From NCBI RefSeq assembly GCF_003686955.1, contig NZ_RCVM01000018.1, positions 1 to 35,769 of the forward strand: a stretch of DNA of 35,769 nt, given 5' to 3'. A program made the position numbers and the translations under genes. Positions 21,242 to 27,856 of the stretch are shown piece by piece. The first letter of the stretch is position 1. Every line of letters begins with the position of its first letter. This DNA is from Streptococcus hillyeri (GTDB lineage Bacteria > Bacillota > Bacilli > Lactobacillales > Streptococcaceae). A model generated the notes under the pieces. That model saw only the letters and a list, made by a program, of their open reading frames with translations, ran no database searches and was not told where the DNA came from.

Positions 21242-21304
21242 ATGAAAAGTAAAATTATTGCTCCACTGTTCTTTTTTGAAGAAATGATTATCGTTGTTAG
21301 ATAA
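21242..21304 (+). CDS. SHP-like short hydrophobic pheromone precursor
   Basis: Twenty codons: MKSKIIAPLFFFEEMIIVVR. It has the SHP pattern: a basic MK-x-K start, a hydrophobic middle, then an acidic residue followed by a run of Ile/Val at the C-terminus. In known SHP precursors the mature pheromone begins at or near that Asp/Glu, so EEMIIVVR or EMIIVVR is the likely active peptide. It is divergent from rgg, as in described shp/rgg pairs. The usual C-terminal Gly is replaced by Arg, which is atypical. The ribosome binding site AAAAGTGAG is weak and about nine bases upstream. By analogy the precursor would be exported by PptAB, trimmed by Eep and taken up by Ami/Opp. Confidence 0.65.
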   Translation: MKSKIIAPLFFFEEMIIVVR

Positions 21305-21479
21305 TCACAATCTCTATTAAAGGTATCTACTAAAAATTATCATTTCTTAGTCACACTAATAAATGAAGCTGGCAAAAACTTAAATGTTAGTCTTGCAATA
21401 AAGAAAGTAAACAATATAAAACGGCTTAGAGTGATGTGTCAAGAAACGTCACTCTAAGTCACAGGACAAACGCATGAAG

Positions 21480-21518
21480 AAAATGCATGTAACCATTTTC
21501 TAGCTACATGCATTTTTT
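21480..21518. terminator. Intrinsic terminator inside the inverted-repeat element
   Basis: Perfect 12-base stem AAAATGCATGTA/TACATGCATTTT with a 13-base loop and six T on the plus strand. It would end the shp transcript, and on the minus strand, followed by TTTTCTTC, a converging one. Confidence 0.75.
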
Positions 21519-21551
21519 CAAAATATTTTCACGACATTTACATACATACAT
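21504..21551 (-). CDS. Possible 15-residue Cys-rich cationic peptide
   Basis: Minus-strand frame MYVCKCRENILKKCM with stop TAG at 21504. AGAGG (21560-21564) lies eight bases before the ATG, and an extended -10 TGTTATAAT (TATAAT at 21576-21581) lies about 18 bases further up, without a good -35. The stop falls in the terminator hairpin, so the transcript would be about 90 bases. Three cysteines in 15 residues is unusual. It may equally be a chance ORF in a small RNA or in a mobile element. Confidence 0.25.
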   Translation of the reverse strand: MYVCKCRENILKKCM

Positions 21552-21711
21552 CGATTCAGCCTCTTTTTCGTCTATATTATAACAAAATTTCATGGTTAAA
21601 AATATATCTTTTTATGAAAAATCGTTATCTGAAAGCGATATTTTCTTCATGCGTTTGTCGTGCTCTAAGCCATTCTCTGTTTTTAAGCTTTTTCTAGCCT
21701 CATCTATTCTC

Positions 21712-23382
21712 TTAATCTTCCACAATCTCAACTTTATCTGCTAAGTAAGAAAATTCTTCTGGAAGTGCTGGCTCTTCATCTACAGTTTCTTCTTGTTCTG
21801 CACGTTGTGCTTTCATTTTTTGAGCAAATTCTGCACGAATCTCATTGAAGTCTTGGCGTGGCACTGCCATAATTTGCGGAGAAAAGCCTGCTGCTTTACT
21901 CATAATATTACCAAACATAGCATTGAGATTTTCTCGCTTCATGGCTTGTTCTGCATTAAAGGCAGCATCAAAGGCTAAAATCGCATTTTCAGAGTTGGCA
22001 AGAACTGGCTCTGAGCCCATCAATAAGGCCCTGTCCTGCGGAGAGATGCTGTCCAAAATCTCATTCCACGCGCCCTTTAGTGCCTCTAGATACTCACGCG
22101 AGCGTTGGCTATCGGCAACTGTTTCTTCCATGATTGTTATGATTTTGACTCGATCTACTTTGAAGGCGACAGCACTTTTCTTGGTTTGAGGTTTCGGAGA
22201 AATGGCAGAGCTAGGACTTGCAATACCTTGTGATAATTGCTTTTTCAGCTCCGCGATCTCTGAACGTAGCTGACTAAGCTCTGCTTCTAAGTTTTCTGGA
22301 ATCTCCGTTTGAACTGCTTTGCTATTGTTCCCTAAACGAATGGTCATCATCTCTGCATAAATCTTAGGATGTGTACCTGTTTTAATCTCAGGCAAGCTAG
22401 TCGTAACCGTATCAATCATAGCAAATAGCTGACTTTGAGGAATATTCAGATTTTCGGTAAACTGCTCCGTCTGACGATTGGCTTGTCCACCAGTTTGAAC
22501 AATTAGCAAATCACGAAGGTAAGTCAATAAATCCGTCGCAAAGCGACTCATGGATTTACCACTGTCAAAGAGAGTCTCCAAGTTATCAAGCGCCTCTGTC
22601 ACCTGATGTTGACGAATATTTGCGACATAATCATCAAGTGCCACAAGTCCAATGGATCCCGTAATTTCTTCAGCAATGGCAACTGTCACTTGATTATCTG
22701 GTGCTAAGCTTAATGCCTGATCAAGAATCGAGAGAGCATCACGCATTCCTCCTTCAGCACGTCGAGCAATAATCACCAGAGCATCATCGTCATAAGAAAT
22801 ACCTTCTTTGGTTAAAATCCCTGCCAAATGTTGCTGAATAGCAGCCTGCTTAATGGACTTAAATTCAAATCGTTGCACACGGGATAAAATGGTCGCTGGA
22901 ATCTTGTGCAGTTCTGTCGTAGCCAAAATGAACACAACATTTTCAGTAGGCTCTTCCAAAGTCTTCAAGAGAGCGTTGAAAGCCCCCGTTGATAACATAT
23001 GAACCTCGTCAATGATATAAACTTTATATGTCGCTCGGCTTGGAGCATAGGTAGATTTATCACGAATGTCACGAATTTCATCAACCCCATTATTTGAAGC
23101 AGCATCAATTTCAATGACATCTTCTAGACTACCAGTTGTAATATCACGACAGATATCACAATGATTACAAGGCTCCCCATCTACTTGATTAGGACAGTTC
23201 ATTGCCTTAGCAAAAATTTTCGCCGCAGAAGTTTTACCAGTTCCACGAGGCCCAGAAAAAAGATAAGCATGGCTAATTTTCTTAGACGCGACAGCTTGTT
23301 TCAAAGTCGTCGAAATAACCTCTTGGCCAACCATCTCATCAAAGGCTTGGCTACGATATTTCCGATAAAGTGCTTGATACAT
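21712..23382 (-). CDS. dnaX: DNA polymerase III subunit gamma/tau
   Basis: Clamp-loader ATPase that places the sliding clamp and organises the replisome. The N-terminal AAA+ domain has Walker A GPRGTGKT (44-51), zinc-binding cysteines 63, 72, 75 and 78, Walker B VYIIDEVHML, sensor 1 FILATTE and the arginine finger in the SRVQRFEFK segment. The domain III helical collar follows, and then a tau-type C-terminal part rich in Glu and Gln. 556 residues is normal for streptococci. Its ATG overlaps the stop of the upstream GAF gene (TAATG), so the two are probably translationally coupled. Confidence 0.96.
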   Translation of the reverse strand: MYQALYRKYRSQAFDEMVGQEVISTTLKQAVASKKISHAYLFSGPRGTGKTSAAKIFAKAMNCPNQVDGEPCNHCDICRDITTGSLEDVIEIDAASNNGVDEIRDIRDKSTYAPSRATYKVYIIDEVHMLSTGAFNALLKTLEEPTENVVFILATTELHKIPATILSRVQRFEFKSIKQAAIQQHLAGILTKEGISYDDDALVIIARRAEGGMRDALSILDQALSLAPDNQVTVAIAEEITGSIGLVALDDYVANIRQHQVTEALDNLETLFDSGKSMSRFATDLLTYLRDLLIVQTGGQANRQTEQFTENLNIPQSQLFAMIDTVTTSLPEIKTGTHPKIYAEMMTIRLGNNSKAVQTEIPENLEAELSQLRSEIAELKKQLSQGIASPSSAISPKPQTKKSAVAFKVDRVKIITIMEETVADSQRSREYLEALKGAWNEILDSISPQDRALLMGSEPVLANSENAILAFDAAFNAEQAMKRENLNAMFGNIMSKAAGFSPQIMAVPRQDFNEIRAEFAQKMKAQRAEQEETVDEEPALPEEFSYLADKVEIVED

Positions 23383-23879
23383 TAACCTTCTACTCCAAAC
23401 ATATCAAAGTTAAAGAATGTTTTCTCCAATAATATAGCAACAAATTTTTCCAAGTATTCTTGGTCAATGGCATCATAATCTGCTACTAAGCTAGAATCCA
23501 AATCCAGAACACCAACCAACTTTCCATCTTTAACCATTGGAACAACAATTTCAGACATGGCTGCGCTATCACAAGCAATGTAATTATCATGCTTAGTCAC
23601 ATCATCTACAATCAATGTTTCACGTTTTTCAGCAGATTCACCACAAACGCCTTTACCTAGAGCAATATGGACACAAGAAACACCACCTTGAAAAGGCCCT
23701 AAAATCAATTCTTGACCATTAAAAAGGTAAAAACCTGTAAACACAGAATTTGGCAAGGTCACGCGCAACATGGCAGAAGCATTTGACAAATTCGCCAAAG
23801 CATTTGTCTCATTGGCAAAAAGACCCTCTGCCTGCATTAACAATAATTCATAATTCTCAATTTTTTGCTTAGTATTCAT
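23382..23879 (-). CDS. GAF-domain free methionine-(R)-sulfoxide reductase
   Basis: Reduces free Met-(R)-SO using a GAF fold (YebR/fRMsr family). Three cysteines have the family spacing: [18 protein letters not shown] and [11 protein letters not shown] (Cys69, Cys79 and Cys103 from the chosen start); the second and third are the usual redox pair. [10 protein letters not shown] near the C-terminus is also typical. I choose ATG 23879 (165 residues): TATAAT at 23886-23891, with an extended TGC before it, ends seven bases upstream, so the mRNA probably starts at the A of this ATG and has no leader. An upstream in-frame ATG at 23897 would lie within the promoter. It is coupled to dnaX by a one-base overlap. 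Confidence 0.88.
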   Translation of the reverse strand: MNTKQKIENYELLLMQAEGLFANETNALANLSNASAMLRVTLPNSVFTGFYLFNGQELILGPFQGGVSCVHIALGKGVCGESAEKRETLIVDDVTKHDNYIACDSAAMSEIVVPMVKDGKLVGVLDLDSSLVADYDAIDQEYLEKFVAILLEKTFFNFDMFGVEG

Positions 23880-23885
23880 AGAACT

Positions 23886-23894
23886 ATTATAGCA
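23886..23894 (-). promoter_or_regulatory. Extended -10 promoter of the fRMsr-dnaX operon
   Basis: Minus-strand TGCTATAAT with no clear -35. The distance to ATG 23879 places the expected start point on the start codon. Confidence 0.6.
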
Positions 23895-23959
23895 CATACC
23901 GGTCTAATTTTAAGGTAAAAAGTAGAATATCATTATGTAAGAACACTAGGATAGTATAA

Positions 23960-24094
23960 AAAGGGATTATAGTCTCGCAACTAAAACTCAGTCAAACAAA
24001 TGAAAAGCCACTATTTGATGAAATTGATACTAAGCCTTTTACTCTATCCTTAAAAAAGAAATCAAATGTTACTGACATCATGGAAACTTACTGA
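23960..24094 (+). pseudogene. Start-less 44-codon reading frame, possible gene remnant
   Basis: Between stops the plus strand reads KGIIVSQLKLSQ, then TNEKPLFDEIDTKPF, then TLSLKKKSNVTDIMETY. The composition looks protein-like, but there is no ATG, GTG or TTG and no usual start region. I do not recognise a family. It may be the C-terminal leftover of a deleted gene or chance. Confidence 0.2.
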
Positions 24095-24115
24095 TTTTAT
24101 GCCCCTTTCATAAGT

Positions 24116-24191
24116 GAGCCTGTGATCTCGCACTGGTTTATCACAGACTCTGTTTTCCCACCTCCAAGTATCGCTCCCCCGATACTTGGAG
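24116..24191. other. Two perfect or near-perfect intergenic hairpins
   Basis: GAGCCTGTGAT/ATCACAGACTC (24116-24126 with 24140-24150) and a perfect 11-base stem CTCCAAGTATC/GATACTTGGAG (24162-24172 with 24181-24191). Neither is followed by a T run. Their cassette-like style resembles the modules of the BOX-like repeats, but the sequences differ. Confidence 0.5.
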
Positions 24192-24204
24192 CCCCAAAAC
24201 ACAG

Positions 24205-24247
24205 AAAAAAGCCTACTGCACAACGCAGAAACGTTGATACAATAGGC
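24205..24247 (-). terminator. Second terminator downstream of hup
   Basis: Minus-strand GCCTA/TAGGC stem enclosing CAACG/CGTTG, followed by TTTTTT (24205-24210). Confidence 0.5.
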
Positions 24248-24280
24248 GTCAAATAGATTAGCTAACTATTTTCAAAACAA

Positions 24281-24304
24281 AAGACCAGAACTATCTCTGG
24301 TCTT
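24281..24304 (-). terminator. hup terminator
   Basis: Minus-strand stem AAGACCAGA/TCTGGTCTT with a six-base loop, followed by TTGTTTT. Confidence 0.75.
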
Positions 24305-24340
24305 CTTATCCCTTCGCTTCTTATTTCTAGGCTCAGGGGC

Positions 24341-24365
24341 TAAAACTGTCCACTGGACAGTTTTA
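24341..24365. repeat. Solo hairpin module shared with the BOX-like repeats
   Basis: TAAAACTGTCCA-C-TGGACAGTTTTA is palindromic apart from its central base and ends one base before the hup stop codon. The same palindrome is a cassette of repeat copy B (29050-29070) and, with a compensatory change, of copy A (720-742). About 20 bases of left flank (TTATTTCT...GGCT) are also shared with copy B. Confidence 0.75.
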
Positions 24366-24641
24366 CTATTTAACAGCGTCTTTAAGTGCTTTACCAGCTT
24401 TGAATGCTGGAACTTTTGATGCTGCGATTGTGATTTCTTCACCAGTTTGTGGGTTGCGACCTGTACGTGCTGCACGCTCACGAACTTCAAAGTTACCAAA
24501 TCCGATAAGTTGAACTTTTTCACCCGCTGCAAGGTATTCTGAAACCGCTGCAAATACAGCATCAACTGCTGCTGCTGAATCTTTTTTAGTTAATGAAGTG
24601 CTTTCCGCAACTTTTGCAATCAAATCTTGTTTGTTAGCCAT
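24366..24641 (-). CDS. hup: DNA-binding protein HU
   Basis: Histone-like nucleoid protein that bends DNA as a dimer. 91 residues: [13 protein letters not shown] start, the conserved [25 protein letters not shown]-binding arm region (residues about 46-67, shown in part) and the [16 protein letters not shown] end. The start is ATG 24641 with GGAGG ten bases upstream; a frame extending to 24695 runs through the promoter and is not used. It is the single HU typical of streptococci (also called hlpA). It is monocistronic, with a strong promoter and two terminators. Confidence 0.96.
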   Translation of the reverse strand: MANKQDLIAKVAESTSLTKKDSAAAVDAVFAAVSEYLAAGEKVQLIGFGNFEVRERAARTGRNPQTGEEITIAASKVPAFKAGKALKDAVK

Positions 24642-24690
24642 TTTAACAAATCCTCCAATTTTTTTTGAGCGTATCGCTCTAACAGAATCT

Positions 24691-24719
24691 ATCATAACTT
24701 AAAAGCGCTTGGTAGTCAA
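24691..24719 (-). promoter_or_regulatory. hup promoter
   Basis: Minus-strand TTGACT (24714-24719) and TATGAT (24691-24696), 17-base spacer. Confidence 0.85.
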
Positions 24720-24820
24720 GTTTTATGGGTCATTTCACCCAACTTTAAAATAATTTTACGATTTTTAGAAAATTGGTTCTCCTATCATGATTTTTCTCTC
24801 TTTTAGAAAAAACGAACAAA

Positions 24821-24868
24821 CCACTATATATGGTATTTGTGAAAATTTAATCACACTATATTTTGTGT
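24821..24868 (+). promoter_or_regulatory. Pair of NrdR boxes upstream of nrdH
   Basis: ACACTATATTTTGTGT (24853-24868) matches the NrdR consensus. CCACTATATATGGTAT (24821-24836) matches at about 13 of 16 positions. Their centres are 32 bases apart, about three helical turns, as usual for NrdR tandem sites. They lie upstream of the nrdH -35. Confidence 0.85.
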
Positions 24869-24886
24869 TGTTTTCGTTTTTTTCAG

Positions 24887-24914
24887 TTGCATTTTCTCTA
24901 AATTTTGGTATGCT
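24887..24914 (+). promoter_or_regulatory. nrdHE promoter
   Basis: TTGCAT (24887-24892) and extended TATGCT (24909-24914) with a 16-base spacer, 18 bases downstream of the second NrdR box. Confidence 0.7.
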
Positions 24915-24944
24915 AGTAAGGTATTATTTTTAGGAGATGTTACT

Positions 24945-25172
24945 ATGACTAAAATTACTGTCTATTCAAAAAACAATTGCATGCAGTGCAATATGACTAA
25001 GAAATTTTTAGAAAAAGCCGGTGCAGATTTTGAAGAAATCAACATTGACGAGCATCCAGAGAAAATCGACTATGTTAAATCTCTCGGCTTTACAGCTGCT
25101 CCAGTGATTGAAGCTGGCGATATTGTCTTTTCAGGTTTCCAGCCCTCTAAATTAAAAGAAATCGTTTCATAA
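24945..25172 (+). CDS. nrdH: NrdH-redoxin, glutaredoxin-like electron donor
   Basis: Small thioredoxin-fold protein (75 residues) that reduces the class Ib ribonucleotide reductase. The active site is C12-M-Q-C15, and the C-terminal FSGFQPSKLKEI motif is typical of NrdH. TTAGGAG precedes the ATG. nrdE starts 28 bases downstream. Control by NrdR is expected from the upstream boxes. Confidence 0.95.
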   Translation: MTKITVYSKNNCMQCNMTKKFLEKAGADFEEINIDEHPEKIDYVKSLGFTAAPVIEAGDIVFSGFQPSKLKEIVS

Positions 25173-25200
25173 TACTATACTTGAAAAGGAACTAATAGAG

Positions 25201-27360
25201 ATGAGTCTTAAAGAACTTGGCGATGTGTCCTACTTCCGCCTCAATAATGAAATCAATCGTCCTGTCAATGGACAAATCATGTTACACAAAGATAGAGAGG
25301 CCCTCAAAGCTTTCTTTAGCGAAAATGTGATTCCAAATACACTCGCTTTTGATAACATGATGGCAAAAATCAACTACTTAATTGAACATGATTATATTGA
25401 AACAGAATTTATCAGCAAATATGCTCCTGATTTTATCGAAAAATTGGCTGCTGATTTGAAAAATGAAAACTTCCAATTCAAATCGTTCATGGCTGCTTAC
25501 AAATTTTATCAGCAATACGCTTTAAAAACCAATGACGGGGACTTCTACTTGGAAAGTATTGAGGACCGTGTCATGTTCAACGCCCTCTATTTTGCAGATG
25601 GTAATGAAGAATTAGCACATGACTTGGCGATGGAAATGATTCACCAGCGCTATCAGCCAGCAACTCCATCATTCTTGAATGCTGGACGTAGCCGTCGTGG
25701 TGAACTTGTTTCTTGCTTCTTGATTCAAGTTACTGATGATATGAACTCAATCGGACGTTCCATCAACTCTGCTCTGCAATTGTCTCGTATCGGCGGAGGT
25801 GTTGGTATCAGTCTCAATAATCTTCGTGAAGCTGGCGCTCCTATTAAAGGTTATGCAGGTGCTGCTTCTGGGGTTGTCCCTGTTATGAAACTCTTCGAAG
25901 ATAGTTTTTCTTACTCTAACCAACTAGGACAACGTCAAGGGGCTGGTGTGGTTTACCTTAATGTTTTCCACCCAGATATCATTGCTTTCTTGTCAACGAA
26001 AAAGGAAAATGCGGATGAAAAAGTCCGTGTCAAAACCCTTTCTCTTGGGGTGACTGTTCCAGATAAATTCTACGAACTCGCTCGCAATAATGAAGACATG
26101 TACCTTTTTAGCCCTTATAGTGTTGAAAAAGAGTATGGTATTCCATTCAATTACATTGACATCACAGAAATGTACGATGAATTGGTAGCCAATCCAAATA
26201 TTAACAAAACGAAGATTAAAGCTCGTGATTTAGAAACTGAAATTTCTAAACTCCAGCAAGAATCTGGTTACCCTTATATTGTCAATATTGATACAGCAAA
26301 CCGTGCGAATCCAATTGACGGTAAAATCATCATGTCTAACCTCTGTTCAGAAATTCTTCAAATCCAGACGCCAAGTCACATCAATGATGCACAAGAATTT
26401 CTTCAAATGGGGATGGATATCTCATGTAACCTTGGCTCAACCAATATTATCAACATGATGACTTCTCCAGACTTTGGAAAATCAATCAAGGCCATGACAC
26501 GCGCGCTAACATTTGTCACAGATAGTTCAAGCATCGATGCTGTGCCAACCGTAAAATATGGTAACAGCCAGGCTCATACTTTCGGTCTTGGTGCCATGGG
26601 ACTTCATTCATACCTTGCGACACACCATATCGAATATGGCTCACCCGAATCTATTGAGTTTACAGATATCTACTTTATGCTCTTAAATTACTGGACACTT
26701 GTAGAATCAAATAATATTGCTCGTGAGCGTGGCATTACTTTTGCGAATTTTGAGAAATCTGCTTATGCTGATGGCTCTTACTTCGACAAATACGTTACAG
26801 GCAAATTTGTACCAAAATCAGAATTGGTTAAAGAGCTCTTCAAAGATCACTTTATTCCGCAAGCAGAGGATTGGGAAGCCCTTCGTCAAGCTGTTATGGC
26901 AGATGGTTTATATCATCAAAACCGCCTAGCAGTCGCACCAAACGGCTCTATTAGCTACATTAACGACTGCTCTGCTTCTATCCATCCCATTACGCAACGT
27001 ATTGAAGAACGTCAAGAGAAAAAAATTGGTAAGATTTACTACCCAGCTTACGGTTTGTCAACAGATACCATTCCATATTACCAATCAGCCTATGATATGG
27101 ATATGCGCAAGATGATCGACGTCTATGCTGCGGCTACAGAGCATGTGGACCAAGGGCTCTCAATGACCCTCTTTATGCGTAGCGAAATCCCAACTGGGCT
27201 TTATGAGTGGAAAACAGAAAGCAAACAAACGACACGTGATCTTTCTATCCTTCGTAACTATGCCTTCAATAAAGGGGTTAAATCGATCTACTACGTCCGT
27301 ACCTACACAGATGATGGCGAAGAGGTTGGTGCTAACCAATGTGAAAGCTGTGTGATTTAA
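25201..27360 (+). CDS. nrdE: Class Ib ribonucleotide reductase, alpha subunit
   Basis: Large catalytic subunit that reduces ribonucleoside diphosphates to deoxyribonucleotides. 719 residues. It shows RRGELVSCFLIQ with the first active-site cysteine, the NLCSEILQ triad (Asn, radical Cys, Glu), a QRQGAGVVYLNVFHPD segment and the C-terminal redox pair C714-E-S-C717 that is reduced by NrdH. The N-terminal ATP-cone is short, as in class Ib. It is the second gene after nrdH. Unlike in many streptococci, nrdF does not follow in the same transcript and nrdI is not in the window. Confidence 0.97.
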   Translation: MSLKELGDVSYFRLNNEINRPVNGQIMLHKDREALKAFFSENVIPNTLAFDNMMAKINYLIEHDYIETEFISKYAPDFIEKLAADLKNENFQFKSFMAAYKFYQQYALKTNDGDFYLESIEDRVMFNALYFADGNEELAHDLAMEMIHQRYQPATPSFLNAGRSRRGELVSCFLIQVTDDMNSIGRSINSALQLSRIGGGVGISLNNLREAGAPIKGYAGAASGVVPVMKLFEDSFSYSNQLGQRQGAGVVYLNVFHPDIIAFLSTKKENADEKVRVKTLSLGVTVPDKFYELARNNEDMYLFSPYSVEKEYGIPFNYIDITEMYDELVANPNINKTKIKARDLETEISKLQQESGYPYIVNIDTANRANPIDGKIIMSNLCSEILQIQTPSHINDAQEFLQMGMDISCNLGSTNIINMMTSPDFGKSIKAMTRALTFVTDSSSIDAVPTVKYGNSQAHTFGLGAMGLHSYLATHHIEYGSPESIEFTDIYFMLLNYWTLVESNNIARERGITFANFEKSAYADGSYFDKYVTGKFVPKSELVKELFKDHFIPQAEDWEALRQAVMADGLYHQNRLAVAPNGSISYINDCSASIHPITQRIEERQEKKIGKIYYPAYGLSTDTIPYYQSAYDMDMRKMIDVYAAATEHVDQGLSMTLFMRSEIPTGLYEWKTESKQTTRDLSILRNYAFNKGVKSIYYVRTYTDDGEEVGANQCESCVI

Positions 27361-27385
27361 TCGCCTTACATCTCTGAACACATAA

Positions 27386-27417
27386 AAGAGGCAAAGACCA
27401 TCACGTCTCTGCCTCTT
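27386..27417 (+). terminator. nrdHE terminator
   Basis: AAGAGGCA/TGCCTCTT with inner AGAC/GTCT, followed by CCTTTGTCT. The T run is modest. Confidence 0.6.
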
Positions 27418-27451
27418 CCTTTGTCTCGTCATACCTCTTATACTAATTCAT

Positions 27452-27772
27452 TTAAACATCATTTTTAGGGGCTCTTTTTAAAAGTAAGGCTTTCGTGTAG
27501 CGCCAAAAGCGATAACCTATCCAAATGGCAATCGCTAGGCTAACAATAGCCACTAAGATAATTGCCCAGTTCCTTTCTCCCTTCAGAATGACCGAAAACA
27601 GTTGAACAGTTAGCCAACTAAATATAAGGGTACTGATTAACCATACGGTGTAAATACCTCCTCTAATAGCACTCTCAGAAAAACTATTCCCCTTAGGATG
27701 CTCTAACAACCAACGGTCACTTATGAAAATGAATCCTCCTAAGATGAACTCCATTATCATTTCTACTAACAC
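27452..27772 (-). CDS. Small membrane protein of unknown function
   Basis: 106 residues with about three hydrophobic segments (EFILGGFIFISDRWLL, YTVWLISTLIFSWLTVQLFSVIL, WAIILVAIVSLAIAIWIGY) and a basic tail (LLLKRAPKNDV). I do not recognise a family. The start is uncertain: GTG 27772 has GGGGG about ten bases upstream, while ATG 27760 and 27754 have no clear site. It is read against nrdE and nrdF and separates them. Confidence 0.6.
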   Translation of the reverse strand: MLVEMIMEFILGGFIFISDRWLLEHPKGNSFSESAIRGGIYTVWLISTLIFSWLTVQLFSVILKGERNWAIILVAIVSLAIAIWIGYRFWRYTKALLLKRAPKNDV

Positions 27773-27821
27773 TACGCATTTTCCCCCACTTCTCTCTTTT
27801 CCTTATCATAACAAAATATGA

Positions 27822-27827
27822 TATAAT
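27822..27827 (+). promoter_or_regulatory. -10 of a separate nrdF promoter
   Basis: Extended -10 TGATATAAT, 30 bases before the nrdF ATG, with no good -35 and no clear NrdR box. AAAAAGGAAA provides the ribosome binding site. Confidence 0.5.
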
Positions 27828-27856
27828 AAACAAATAAAACTAAAAAGGAAACACTC

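Larger units (their letters stand above)
21423..21671. repeat. 249 bp inverted-repeat-bounded element, possibly MITE-like
   Basis: Outer ends GGCTTAGAG (21423-21431) and CTCTAAGCC (21663-21671) are inverted. Inside them a perfect 20-base inverted repeat starts GACAAACGCATGAAG (21465-21484) and recurs inverted at 21640-21659. A nested hairpin CTTAGAGTGA/TCACTCTAAG (21425-21458) reuses the left end. Seventeen bases of the right arm (CACGACAAACGCATGAA on the minus strand) recur at 35643-35659. It lies between the 3' ends of shp and dnaX. Bases 21305-21422 hold no gene that I can see. Confidence 0.6.
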
